DNA from: Conexibacter sp.
GTDB lineage: Bacteria > Actinomycetota > Thermoleophilia > Solirubrobacterales > Solirubrobacteraceae
Reading direction: 5' to 3'
Assembly (NCBI GenBank): GCA_025964055.1
Contig: JAOPZP010000345.1
Coordinates: forward strand, 1-6,821
Length of the DNA: 6,821 bases
The position numbers and the translations under genes are program-made. How positions within the stretch are numbered: the first letter of the stretch is position 1; the number at the start of each line of letters is the position of its first letter. This document shows positions 1 to 5,486 of the stretch, in pieces. The notes beneath the pieces were generated by a model. It saw nothing but the letters and a program-made list of their open reading frames with translations. It had not been told where the DNA came from and ran no database searches.

Positions 1-75
1 GAGCACGACGACCGCCCGCAGCCGCCAATGCGCCAGGAGTTGCGCGGCCTCCGGACGGGCGCTCATGCGGGACAT
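1..75 (-). CDS. Partial N-terminus of an unknown, possibly membrane or exported, protein
   Basis: Only the first 25 codons are present; the frame stays open to the left edge. The peptide begins MSRMSARPEAAQ, passes through a basic HWRLR segment and turns hydrophobic (AVVVL) where it is cut off. A short basic stretch followed by hydrophobic residues is how many membrane or exported proteins begin, but the hydrophobic part is too incomplete to prove it. I prefer the ATG at 73-75 because a G-rich stretch (GGGGTG) lies about 5 bases before it. The in-frame ATG at 64-66 has no ribosome-binding-like sequence, and a GTG at 79-81 is also possible. No family can be named. Confidence 0.4.
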   Translation of the reverse strand, partial: MSRMSARPEAAQLLAHWRLRAVVVL

Positions 76-325
76 CGACACCCCAGGAGTGATCGGCCGC
101 TGCCTGCCGATCCTTGACCGCTCGGCCGCTGCGCATCCGCCTGTTGCTGAGCCCCGCTCATGAACCGGCGAGACGCTAGCGGCCGGGTCGGGGTGCGGCC
201 ATCGCTCGATCGGGGGAGGGACGGCCGTGTGTGGGTTGCGGCGCGGAGCGTAGCTTCGGCCTTCCGGACGATTCAAGCCAGTCGGGACGGCAGCGAGAAG
301 TCCGCTGTCTCCAGCCTCTTTCCCA

Positions 326-399
326 TGGGCCGGCTCGGAGTCGAACCGAGATCTGATGGATTATGAGTCCACTGCTCTTCCCGTTTGAGCTACCGGCCC
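326..399 (-). tRNA. tRNA with CAT anticodon (Ile2 or elongator Met)
   Basis: A 74-nt cloverleaf folds on the minus strand. It has acceptor arms GGGCCGG/CCGGCCC, D stem GCTC/GAGC, anticodon stem GTGGA/TCCAT (one G-T pair), loop CTCATAA, T stem CTCGG/CCGAG with TTCGACT loop, discriminator A, and no encoded CCA. The anticodon (complement of 363-365) is CAT. It is not the initiator tRNA: the 1-72 pair is G-C and the anticodon stem lacks the three G-C pairs. CAT is also used by tRNA-Ile2, whose C34 is modified to lysidine by TilS. The C4-G69 and C5-G68 pairs are ones E. coli TilS favours and A73 suits IleRS, so I lean slightly to Ile2. Elongator Met is not excluded. Confidence 0.95.
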
Positions 400-406
400 G
401 CTCGCG

Positions 407-412
407 ATCCTA
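407..412 (-). promoter_or_regulatory. Candidate -10 element of the CAT tRNA
   Basis: On the minus strand TAGGAT (4 of 6 to TATAAT) lies 7 bases before the first base of the tRNA. That would start transcription at or within a base or two of the mature 5' end. No convincing -35 hexamer is seen 16-18 bases further upstream, so this is a weak call from position and the TAnnAT pattern. Confidence 0.3.
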
Positions 413-490
413 GGGGACGTGGCGAGCCGCTTCGGACCCGGCGGTGACGTCTGAGGCGTTCGCCCCACGGCGCTCGGGTACGCACCACAC

Positions 491-850
491 GTGCCCACCG
501 AACCGCATGACCTCACCCTCTCCGAAGCCGTTCGCCGTGCCGCCGAGGCCGTCGACCCGACGGGCGCCGACGACCGGATCGCCGATCTCGTCAACCGCTT
601 CGAGGATCGCGACGAGCCGATCCGCGGGCTCGTCGACGTCGACGAGCTGATGGCGGAGGCGACGCGCTCGCTCGACGTGGAGGAGGACGACCCGGCGCTG
701 ACGCTCGCCGGCGCCGTCGTGACGTACCTCCGCTACCGCCGTGACGAGGCCGACGCGCCGCCCGAGCGCCTGCTGCGCCTCGCCGCCGAGGCGGAGTTCA
801 AGGGCAACCCGCCCCCGCGCGTCGAGGCGTGGTTGCAGGACGCGGGATGA
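491..850 (+). CDS. Unknown acidic 119-residue protein
   Basis: I do not recognise the family. The product is 119 residues, strongly acidic and rich in Ala, Asp, Glu and Arg. It is predicted mostly helical, with no signal peptide, membrane segment or Cys pair. Visible landmarks are a SEAVRRAAEAVDP helix at the N-terminus, an EEDDP acidic turn near the middle, a short hydrophobic helix (LTLAGAVVTYLRYRR) and a C-terminal FKGNPPPRVEAWLQDAG tail. GTG 491 is the only start between the in-frame TGA at 452-454 and the body of the protein. It has no clear ribosome-binding sequence and may be leaderless. The stop overlaps the ATG of the CoA-binding gene (ATGA, 847-850), so the two are probably translationally coupled. 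Codon use matches the neighbours, and the frame is far more protein-like than the competing frames. Confidence 0.75.
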   Translation: MPTEPHDLTLSEAVRRAAEAVDPTGADDRIADLVNRFEDRDEPIRGLVDVDELMAEATRSLDVEEDDPALTLAGAVVTYLRYRRDEADAPPERLLRLAAEAEFKGNPPPRVEAWLQDAG

Positions 851-1257
851 TCACCGGCATGGACGAGGCGGTGCGCGACCTGCTCACGACCACCAGGACG
901 TGGGCGGTCGTGGGGTGCTCGCCCGATCCGGGACGCGACTCGCATCGGATCGCGGCGCTCCTGCAAGAGCGCGGGTTCCGGATCGTCCCGGTCAACCCGG
1001 CCGCGGAGGAGATCCTCGGCGAGCGCTGCTACCCGAGCGTGACGGCGATCCCGCGCGACGTCGGCGTCGAGGTCGTCGACGTGTTCCGCCGCAGCGACGC
1101 GGCGGGCCGGCACGTCGACGAGGCGATCAGCTCCGGCGCGGTCGGCGTCTGGCTGCAGCTCGGCGTCATCGACGAGGCGGCCGCCGAGCGCGCGAGCGCC
1201 GCCGGGCTGAAGGTGGTCATGGACCGCTGCCCCGCGATCGAGCTGGCGCGCGCCTAG
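847..1257 (+). CDS. CoA-binding domain protein, YccU-like
   Basis: This 136-residue protein is a single Rossmann-type CoA-binding domain of the YccU family (CoA_binding_2), likely cytoplasmic. The nucleotide loop WAVVGCSPDPGRDSHRIA occupies about residues 19-36 and VPVNP 47-51. VDVFRRSD (77-84), GAVGVWLQLGVID (97-109) and VVMDRCPAIEL (123-133) are near-signature blocks of the E. coli YccU type. The family resembles the CoA-binding part of succinyl-CoA synthetase, but its physiological role is not established. I chose ATG 847 because AGGA at 837-840 sits 6 bases before it and it overlaps the preceding stop as ATGA. GTG 829 is possible, and ATG 859 would also leave the domain intact. The TAG stop shares a CTAG with the stop of the opposing lipoprotein gene. 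Confidence 0.9.
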   Translation: MITGMDEAVRDLLTTTRTWAVVGCSPDPGRDSHRIAALLQERGFRIVPVNPAAEEILGERCYPSVTAIPRDVGVEVVDVFRRSDAAGRHVDEAISSGAVGVWLQLGVIDEAAAERASAAGLKVVMDRCPAIELARA

Positions 1258-2270
1258 GTCCCGGCTTCGACCTTCGCCACGGCGCGCTCGAGCTCGCCGG
1301 GCGAGAACGCGCCCTCGAAGCGCGTCGAGACGACCCCGTGGCGGTCGATCACGAACGTCCACGGCTCGGTCTGAAGGTGGAACGCGACCAGCTGCGGGCG
1401 CAGGCCCTTGTTGACCTGGTTGTCGGCGTAGACCTCGTTGTGGATGAACGACACCTTGTCGCCCATCTTGGCCTGGACCTCGGCGACGACGTCGACGACC
1501 GGGCCGCACACGCGGCTCTGGCACAGCTGCGGCGTGGCGAACGTCAGCACGATGGGCTTCTTGCCGAGCACGTCGGCGAAGTCGTCCTTCAGCAGCGACG
1601 GCGCCGGCGGGATGCGCGTGTCGATCTTCGCGACGTCGCCGGCCACGTCGGTTGGCGTGTCGGTGTGGACGACCGGCGCCTTCTGGCCTGGACCGGGCGG
1701 CGTCTTGCCCTGCGAGCCGACCTTCACCGCGATCGGGCTGGTCGCGACCACGCGGCCGTCGAGCTTGGCCAGCGCGATCATCGCGTAGCGGCCGTCACGC
1801 TTGAACGACACGTCGGCGACGTAGACGCCGCGGGCCGAGTCCGGATCGGTCGCGGTCTGCTTGCTCTCGAACTGCGGCGCGACCTTCAGCGACTCGCTGC
1901 GGGCGAGGAACGGGCCGCGCGCGGCCGAGCCGTCGACCTTGCCGGCGTAGAGCGCGACGGCCGCGCCGGCCAGCTGCTTGCCGGCGTTGTCGAACAGCGC
2001 GAAGCCGATGCGGTTCTTGCCCTTCTCCAGCAGCGACACCGACGGGACGAGCGCCGGGCCGCTCGGGAGGCTGCCGATCACGTCCGGCAGCGTCTTGCCC
2101 GTGGCGGGCGCGAAGTCCTCGGCCGACGCGGTCGGTTGGGGCTCGGCCGGAGCGGCGTCGCTCTTGGACTGGCCGTTCGACGACGAGCCGCAGCCCGCCG
2201 CGAGGGCGACCGGGGCGACGAGGGCGAGCAGGACGGCGAGCAGCCGGGACGAGGAAGCGACGCGAGGCAT
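1254..2270 (-). CDS. Secreted lipoprotein with thioredoxin-like C-terminal domain
   Basis: This 338-residue protein starts MPRVASSSRLL with a basic/hydrophobic signal peptide and a lipobox-like LAAGC. Cys27 is the expected lipidation site, anchoring the protein outside the membrane. A Ser/Ala/Pro-rich linker follows. Residues of roughly 65-190 look like an all-beta Ig/YtkA-like domain, then comes a Pro/Gly-rich hinge containing GQKAP. Residues of about 230-335 look like a thioredoxin or SCO1-like fold: KPIVLTFATPQLCQSRVCGP, then a beta strand (VSFIHNEVY) and PWTFVIDRHGVV, with cis-Pro-like spacing. The two Cys (about 250 and 255) are separated by four residues, not the usual two. Extracytoplasmic thiol redox or metal (copper) handling is a guess from the fold. 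ATG 2268-2270 puts the signal peptide at the true N-terminus. Upstream in-frame starts add about 44 residues unlike a leader, and no Shine-Dalgarno precedes the chosen ATG. Confidence 0.85.
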   Translation of the reverse strand: MPRVASSSRLLAVLLALVAPVALAAGCGSSSNGQSKSDAAPAEPQPTASAEDFAPATGKTLPDVIGSLPSGPALVPSVSLLEKGKNRIGFALFDNAGKQLAGAAVALYAGKVDGSAARGPFLARSESLKVAPQFESKQTATDPDSARGVYVADVSFKRDGRYAMIALAKLDGRVVATSPIAVKVGSQGKTPPGPGQKAPVVHTDTPTDVAGDVAKIDTRIPPAPSLLKDDFADVLGKKPIVLTFATPQLCQSRVCGPVVDVVAEVQAKMGDKVSFIHNEVYADNQVNKGLRPQLVAFHLQTEPWTFVIDRHGVVSTRFEGAFSPGELERAVAKVEAGT

Positions 2271-2294
2271 GGCGCGGGGAAGGCTAGTGGGGTG

Positions 2295-2324
2295 ATTGGA
2301 TACCGCGCGCCGGTGTCGTGTTAA
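2295..2324 (-). promoter_or_regulatory. Candidate promoter of the lipoprotein gene
   Basis: On the minus strand TTAACA (2319-2324, one mismatch to TTGACA) is followed after 16 bases by TATCCA (2297-2302), which overlaps TCCAAT. Transcription would begin near 2290 and leave about 20 bases of leader before the ATG at 2270. The -10 is poor, so this is a candidate only. The 76-bp divergent gap must also hold the promoter of the SDR gene on the other strand. Confidence 0.3.
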
Positions 2325-2346
2325 GCGGAGATGAGGGAGCAGGCCG

Positions 2347-3063
2347 ATGGCGCAGCGTGCAGCGATCGTGACGGGAGCCTCCAGCGGCATCGGACTGGCC
2401 ATCGCGGAGGTGCTCGGCGCGGAGGGCTACGCGCTGACGGTCGCCGCACGGCGCCCCGAGAAGCTCGACGAGGCCGCCCAGGGCCTCAGGGACAAGGGGT
2501 TCGCCGTCGAGCACGTCGCCGGAGCGCTCGGCGACGAGGCGGGCGTGAAGGCCGTGGTGGCCGCCCACCGCGAGCGCTACGGCCGCCTGGACGTCCTGGT
2601 CAACAACGCCGGCGTGGGCATCGGCGCCCCGGTCGCCGAGATCGACACCAAGAAGCTCGACATGCAGCTCGACCTCAACCTGCGGTCGATCATCCTGTTC
2701 TACCGCGAGACCGTGGACCTGTTGCGCACCGCGGCCAAGGAGGACGGCACGGCGCTGGTGGTCAACACCGCGTCGATCGCCGGCAAGCGCGGCCAGCCGT
2801 GGCTGTCGGTCTACTCGGCGACCAAGGGTGCGGTCATCAACTTCACCGAGGCCATGCACAAGGAGCTGTCGAGCGAGGGCATCAAGTCGACGGCGCTGTG
2901 CCCCGGCTTCGTCGACACGCCGATGACCACGTTCGTCAAGGGTCAGGTCCCGGCGGAGGAGATGATCACGCCCGCCGACATCGGCGAGGCCGTGCGGCTG
3001 CTGCTCAGGCTCTCCCCCGCGTGCATCATCCCCGAGATCCAGTTCATCCGGCCCGGGGAGTGA
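2347..3063 (+). CDS. Short-chain dehydrogenase/reductase (SDR), classical type
   Basis: This 238-residue cytoplasmic NAD(P)-dependent oxidoreductase is a complete classical SDR. The Rossmann loop TGASSGIG is at residues 9-16. A paired Arg after strand 2 (R35-R36) suggests NADPH preference. NNAG is at 86-89, and the catalytic tetrad N111, S143, Y156, K160 is intact (YSATK). PGFVDTPM at 186-193 is the usual segment after the active site. The position near residue 60 that normally carries an Asp contacting the adenine reads GALGDE, so that Asp is absent or shifted. The substrate cannot be read from sequence; many relatives are annotated as 3-oxoacyl-ACP-reductase-like, which is not safe here. 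GGGAG at 2335-2339 lies 7 bases before the ATG and supports this start. An F420-type oxidoreductase follows 141 bp downstream in the same direction. Confidence 0.93.
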   Translation: MAQRAAIVTGASSGIGLAIAEVLGAEGYALTVAARRPEKLDEAAQGLRDKGFAVEHVAGALGDEAGVKAVVAAHRERYGRLDVLVNNAGVGIGAPVAEIDTKKLDMQLDLNLRSIILFYRETVDLLRTAAKEDGTALVVNTASIAGKRGQPWLSVYSATKGAVINFTEAMHKELSSEGIKSTALCPGFVDTPMTTFVKGQVPAEEMITPADIGEAVRLLLRLSPACIIPEIQFIRPGE

Positions 3064-3191
3064 GCGCGCGCCTCGCGGCTCGCGGCGAGTGATGGCGTGA
3101 GGACATAGTGTTGCGGACCTTCCGCGGGGGTCGCTGGTGACAGCAGCGTACGGCGCGCCGCTCGTCGCGCCAAGGCGATCCCCTCCTGGTG

Positions 3192-3197
3192 AAAGGA
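3192..3197 (+). promoter_or_regulatory. Strong ribosome-binding site of the F420 oxidoreductase gene
   Basis: AAAGGA lies 7 bases before ATG 3205 and is the clearest Shine-Dalgarno among the ATG-start genes here. It fixes that start. The 141-bp gap before it holds only short GC-rich inverted repeats and no convincing promoter. Confidence 0.7.
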
Positions 3198-3204
3198 ACG
3201 TTGC

Positions 3205-4248
3205 ATGAAGTTGGGTGTCCACATCGGGTACTGGGGCCTCGGCCTGTCCAGCGCGGACCAGCTGGCGATCGTCGGCGAGGCCGAGCGGCTGGGCTACGAC
3301 AGCGTCTGGACCGCCGAGGCCTACGGCTCCGACGCGGCGACGATCCTCGCCTGGCTCGCGGGCCAGACCACCACGATCAAGCTCGGCTCCGGGATCTTCC
3401 AGATGCCCGGCCGCAGCGCCGCGATGACGGCGATGACCGCGGCGACGATCGACCAGCTCTCCGACGGTCGCATGCTCCTGGGGATCGGATCGTCCGGCCC
3501 GCAGGTCTCCGAGGGCTGGCACGGCGTCCGGTTCGGCCAGCAGCTCCAGCGCACGCGCGAGTACATCGAGGTCGTCCGCAAGGCGCTGGCGCGCGAGCGC
3601 CTCGAGTACCACGGCCAGACGATCGACCTGCCGCTGCCCGACGGTCCCGGCAAGGCGCTGAAGCTGACGATCGCTCCCGTCCAGGACGACATGCCGATCT
3701 ACCTCGCGGCGATCGGGCCCAAGAACACGGCGCTGGCGGGCGAGATCGCCGACGGCTGGATGCCGACGCTGCTGTCGCCCGAGCACCTGCCGCTGCTGCG
3801 CGAGTCGCTGGACGAGGGCGCCGCGCGCGCGGGTCGCACGCTGGACGGCTTCGACATCGCGCCGACGGTCAACGTCAACATCACCGACGACGTCGCGGGC
3901 GCGCGCGACGCGGTCCGGCCCTTCATGGCGCTCTACGTCGGCGGCATGGGCTCGCGCGAGAAGAACTTCTACAACACGCTCGTGCAGCGCTACGGGTTCG
4001 AGGACGCCGCCAAGGAGGTCCAGGACCTGTACCTCGAGGGCAAGAAGGAGGAGGCGGCGGCGGCGCTGCCCGACGCGCTGATCGACCTGGTGTCCTTGGT
4101 CGGCCCGGCCGACCGGGTGCGCGAGCGCCTGCGCGCCTACGCCGACGCGGGCGTCGGGACGCTCGGCGTCTCCCCCATGGCATGGACGCGCGAGGAGCGC
4201 ATCCGGCAACTGCGCCTGGTGGCCGAGCTGGCGGAGGACCTGGTCTGA
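3205..4248 (+). CDS. LLM-class F420-dependent oxidoreductase, Rv3520c-like
   Basis: This 347-residue protein is a full-length TIM-barrel luciferase-like monooxygenase of the group that uses coenzyme F420, closest in style to the mycobacterial Rv3520c type. It opens MKLGVHIGYWG, and the family segment YDSVWTAEAYGSDAATILAW follows. Other family blocks are DQLSDGR (about 83-89), the loop LGIGSSGPQVSEGWHG (92-107) and MPIYLAAIGPKNTALAGEIADGW (about 163-185), which in this family lines the cofactor site. The C-terminal part (SLVGPADRVRERLRAYADAGVGTL) is typical. It should be a cytoplasmic hydride-transfer enzyme using F420; the substrate is unknown. A strong Shine-Dalgarno precedes the ATG. The TGA overlaps the apparent CTG start of the glycosyltransferase, so the two are probably co-translated. 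The neighbouring SDR, also a redox enzyme, hints at a shared small-molecule pathway, which is inference. Confidence 0.93.
   Translation: MKLGVHIGYWGLGLSSADQLAIVGEAERLGYDSVWTAEAYGSDAATILAWLAGQTTTIKLGSGIFQMPGRSAAMTAMTAATIDQLSDGRMLLGIGSSGPQVSEGWHGVRFGQQLQRTREYIEVVRKALARERLEYHGQTIDLPLPDGPGKALKLTIAPVQDDMPIYLAAIGPKNTALAGEIADGWMPTLLSPEHLPLLRESLDEGAARAGRTLDGFDIAPTVNVNITDDVAGARDAVRPFMALYVGGMGSREKNFYNTLVQRYGFEDAAKEVQDLYLEGKKEEAAAALPDALIDLVSLVGPADRVRERLRAYADAGVGTLGVSPMAWTREERIRQLRLVAELAEDLV
4233..4238 (+). promoter_or_regulatory. Ribosome-binding site placing a CTG start for the glycosyltransferase
   Basis: GGAGGA, a near-perfect anti-16S match, lies within the last codons of the preceding gene, exactly 6 bases before CTG 4245. 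No ATG, GTG or TTG lies within useful distance of it in the glycosyltransferase frame. It therefore decides the start of that gene. Confidence 0.6.
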
Positions 4249-5444
4249 GGGCGCTGCTGGGCGCGTTCGGCGATGCGGGCCACGCGTTCCCGATCATCGC
4301 GCTGGGTCGCGCGCTGCGGGCGCGCGGCCACGACGTCGTCGTCGAGACGTGGACGCGCTGGCAGGAGGACGTCGAGCGCGAGGGGATGCGGTTCGCGCCG
4401 GCGCCCGAGTACCACGTGTTCCCCACGCAGGAGCGGCCGCTGAAGCCCTACGAGGCGGTGGTGCGGGCGACGGGGACGACGCGGGAGCTGGTGCGGGCCG
4501 AGCGGCCGGACGTCGTGGTGGCCGACATCCTGACGCTGGCGCCGGCGCTGGCCGCCGAGCTGGAGGGCGTGCCGTGGGCGACGCTCGTGCCGCACGTCGA
4601 TCCGCGCGGCGCGCCGGGGTTCCCGCCGTACTCCGTCGGCGCGCGGCTGCCGCGCACGGCCGTGGGGCGCGGGTTGTGGGGGTTGTTCGATCCGCTGATC
4701 GGCCGCGGCCTGGAGCTGGGGCGCACCGAGCTGAACGAGACGCGCCGCCGCCTGGGGCTGGGACTGCTGGAGCACGTGCACGGCGGGATCAGCCGGCAGC
4801 TGGCGATGATCGGGACGTTCCCGCAGCTGGAGTACCCGCGGGCCGGGGGCGGCGAGCCGGGGACGCACGTCGTGGGCCCGCTGCAGTGGGAGCCGCCCTT
4901 CGGCGCGCTCGAGCTGCCGGACGGCGATCCGTCGTGGCCGGTGGTGCTCGTCGCGCCGTCGACCGCCCAGGATCGCGAGCACGTGATGCTGCGCGCGGCC
5001 CTGGAGGGGCTGGCGGAGCTGCCGGTCCGGGTGCTGGCGACGACGAACCGGCGCGCGCCCGAGGTGCCGCTGGTGGTGCCGGCGAACGCACGACTGGTCG
5101 ACTGGGTGTCCTACGCGCAGACGATGCCGCGCTGCGACGTCGTCGTCTGCCACGCAGGTCACGGCACGCTGGTGCGCGCGCTGTCGAGCGGCTGCGTGGT
5201 CGTCGCCTGCCCGGCGGCGGGCGACATGAACGAGAACGCGGCGCGCGTGGACTGGGCGGGCGCGGGCGTCCGGCTGCCGCGCCGACTGATCTCCGCGTGC
5301 GGCGTGCGGCTGGCGGTGCAGCGTGCGCTGGCCGACGATCTGCTGCGGGTCCGGGCGCGCGAGCTGGCGGCGTGGGTGGCGATGCGTGACCCGGCCGACC
5401 GGGCGGCGGAGCTCGTGGAGGGGCTGGCCGCCCGGCCCGGATGA
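4245..5444 (+). CDS. GT-B glycosyltransferase (GT1/MGT-like), probable CTG start
   Basis: This 399-residue protein resembles the UGT/macrolide glycosyltransferase type, which transfers a sugar from a nucleotide donor to a small molecule or lipid. With CTG read as Met the N-terminus is (M)RALLGAFGDAGHAFPIIALG. H13 falls where the family's catalytic His lies, followed by ARGHDVVVETW. The C-terminal donor domain shows VDWVSYAQTMPRCDVVVCHAGHGTLVRAL, with the conserved His at about residue 303, and then PAAGDMNENAARV where the donor-sugar acidic/Gln-type motif sits. Total length is normal for the family. The first Rossmann strand needs a start at or before 4251. The nearest in-frame ATG (about 4182) would add some 21 unlikely residues (Gly/Pro/Ala-rich) read out of frame through the oxidoreductase gene. 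CTG 4245 has GGAGGA 6 bases upstream and forms CTGA with the preceding stop. The acceptor is unknown. Confidence 0.85.
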   Translation: MRALLGAFGDAGHAFPIIALGRALRARGHDVVVETWTRWQEDVEREGMRFAPAPEYHVFPTQERPLKPYEAVVRATGTTRELVRAERPDVVVADILTLAPALAAELEGVPWATLVPHVDPRGAPGFPPYSVGARLPRTAVGRGLWGLFDPLIGRGLELGRTELNETRRRLGLGLLEHVHGGISRQLAMIGTFPQLEYPRAGGGEPGTHVVGPLQWEPPFGALELPDGDPSWPVVLVAPSTAQDREHVMLRAALEGLAELPVRVLATTNRRAPEVPLVVPANARLVDWVSYAQTMPRCDVVVCHAGHGTLVRALSSGCVVVACPAAGDMNENAARVDWAGAGVRLPRRLISACGVRLAVQRALADDLLRVRARELAAWVAMRDPADRAAELVEGLAARPG

Positions 5445-5456
5445 ACGCGAGCGTTC
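5443..5456 (+). repeat. Inverted repeat GAACGC-GA-GCGTTC
   Basis: Perfect 6-bp arms around a 2-base centre begin inside the stop codon of the glycosyltransferase. It reads GAAC-N6-GTTC, the same half-sites as the operator downstream but with a wider spacer; the two centres are 25 bases apart. It could be an auxiliary operator, a weak 3' hairpin for the glycosyltransferase mRNA (no T run follows), or chance in GC-rich DNA. Confidence 0.5.
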
Positions 5457-5464
5457 CATCCGAG

Positions 5465-5484
5465 ATGCGAACTAGTGTTCGCAT
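5465..5484 (+). promoter_or_regulatory. LexA-type SOS operator (CGAAC-N4-GTTCG) before the HNH gene
   Basis: A perfect palindrome with 8-bp arms, ATGCGAAC-TAGT-GTTCGCAT, lies directly before the HNH gene. Its core CGAACTAGTGTTCG matches the Gram-positive/actinobacterial LexA box (CGAACRNRYGTTCG in B. subtilis; very similar in mycobacteria) at every fixed position and misses only the first spacer base (T where R is usual). The operator ends 2 bases before ATG 5487, so bound LexA would block promoter or start. Only this gene follows it on the plus strand; dnaG lies beyond on the other strand. LexA binding is inferred from the site alone. Confidence 0.72.
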
Positions 5485-5486
5485 GG

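Noticed and set aside
291..307. CAGCG/CGCTG inverted repeat downstream of the CAT tRNA
   Set aside because: A 5-bp stem with a 7-base loop and no T run on the minus strand; not convincing as the tRNA terminator.
160..366. Plus-strand open frame of 68 codons
   Set aside because: Its C-terminal GRLGVEPRSDGL is the typical false translation of the reverse of a tRNA 3' half; it overlaps the CAT tRNA and has no family-like features.
361..594. Minus-strand open frame of 77 codons
   Set aside because: It ends GPVAQTGRAVDS, the known false translation of a tRNA 5' half, and otherwise shadows the 119-residue gene.
1254..2324. Long plus-strand and minus-strand frames over the lipoprotein and CoA-binding genes
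   Set aside because: Large Arg/Ala-rich frames are expected opposite GC-rich genes; only the annotated frames show domains, a signal peptide and sensible composition.
3113..3125. GCGGA-CCT-TCCGC hairpin after the SDR gene
   Set aside because: A 5-bp stem with no T run, 50 bases past the stop; too weak to call a terminator in GC-rich DNA.
3189..4244. Upstream extension of the glycosyltransferase frame through the oxidoreductase gene
   Set aside because: The extension is Arg/Ala/Gly-rich shadow translation of the F420 oxidoreductase; real domain content begins only at the CTG.
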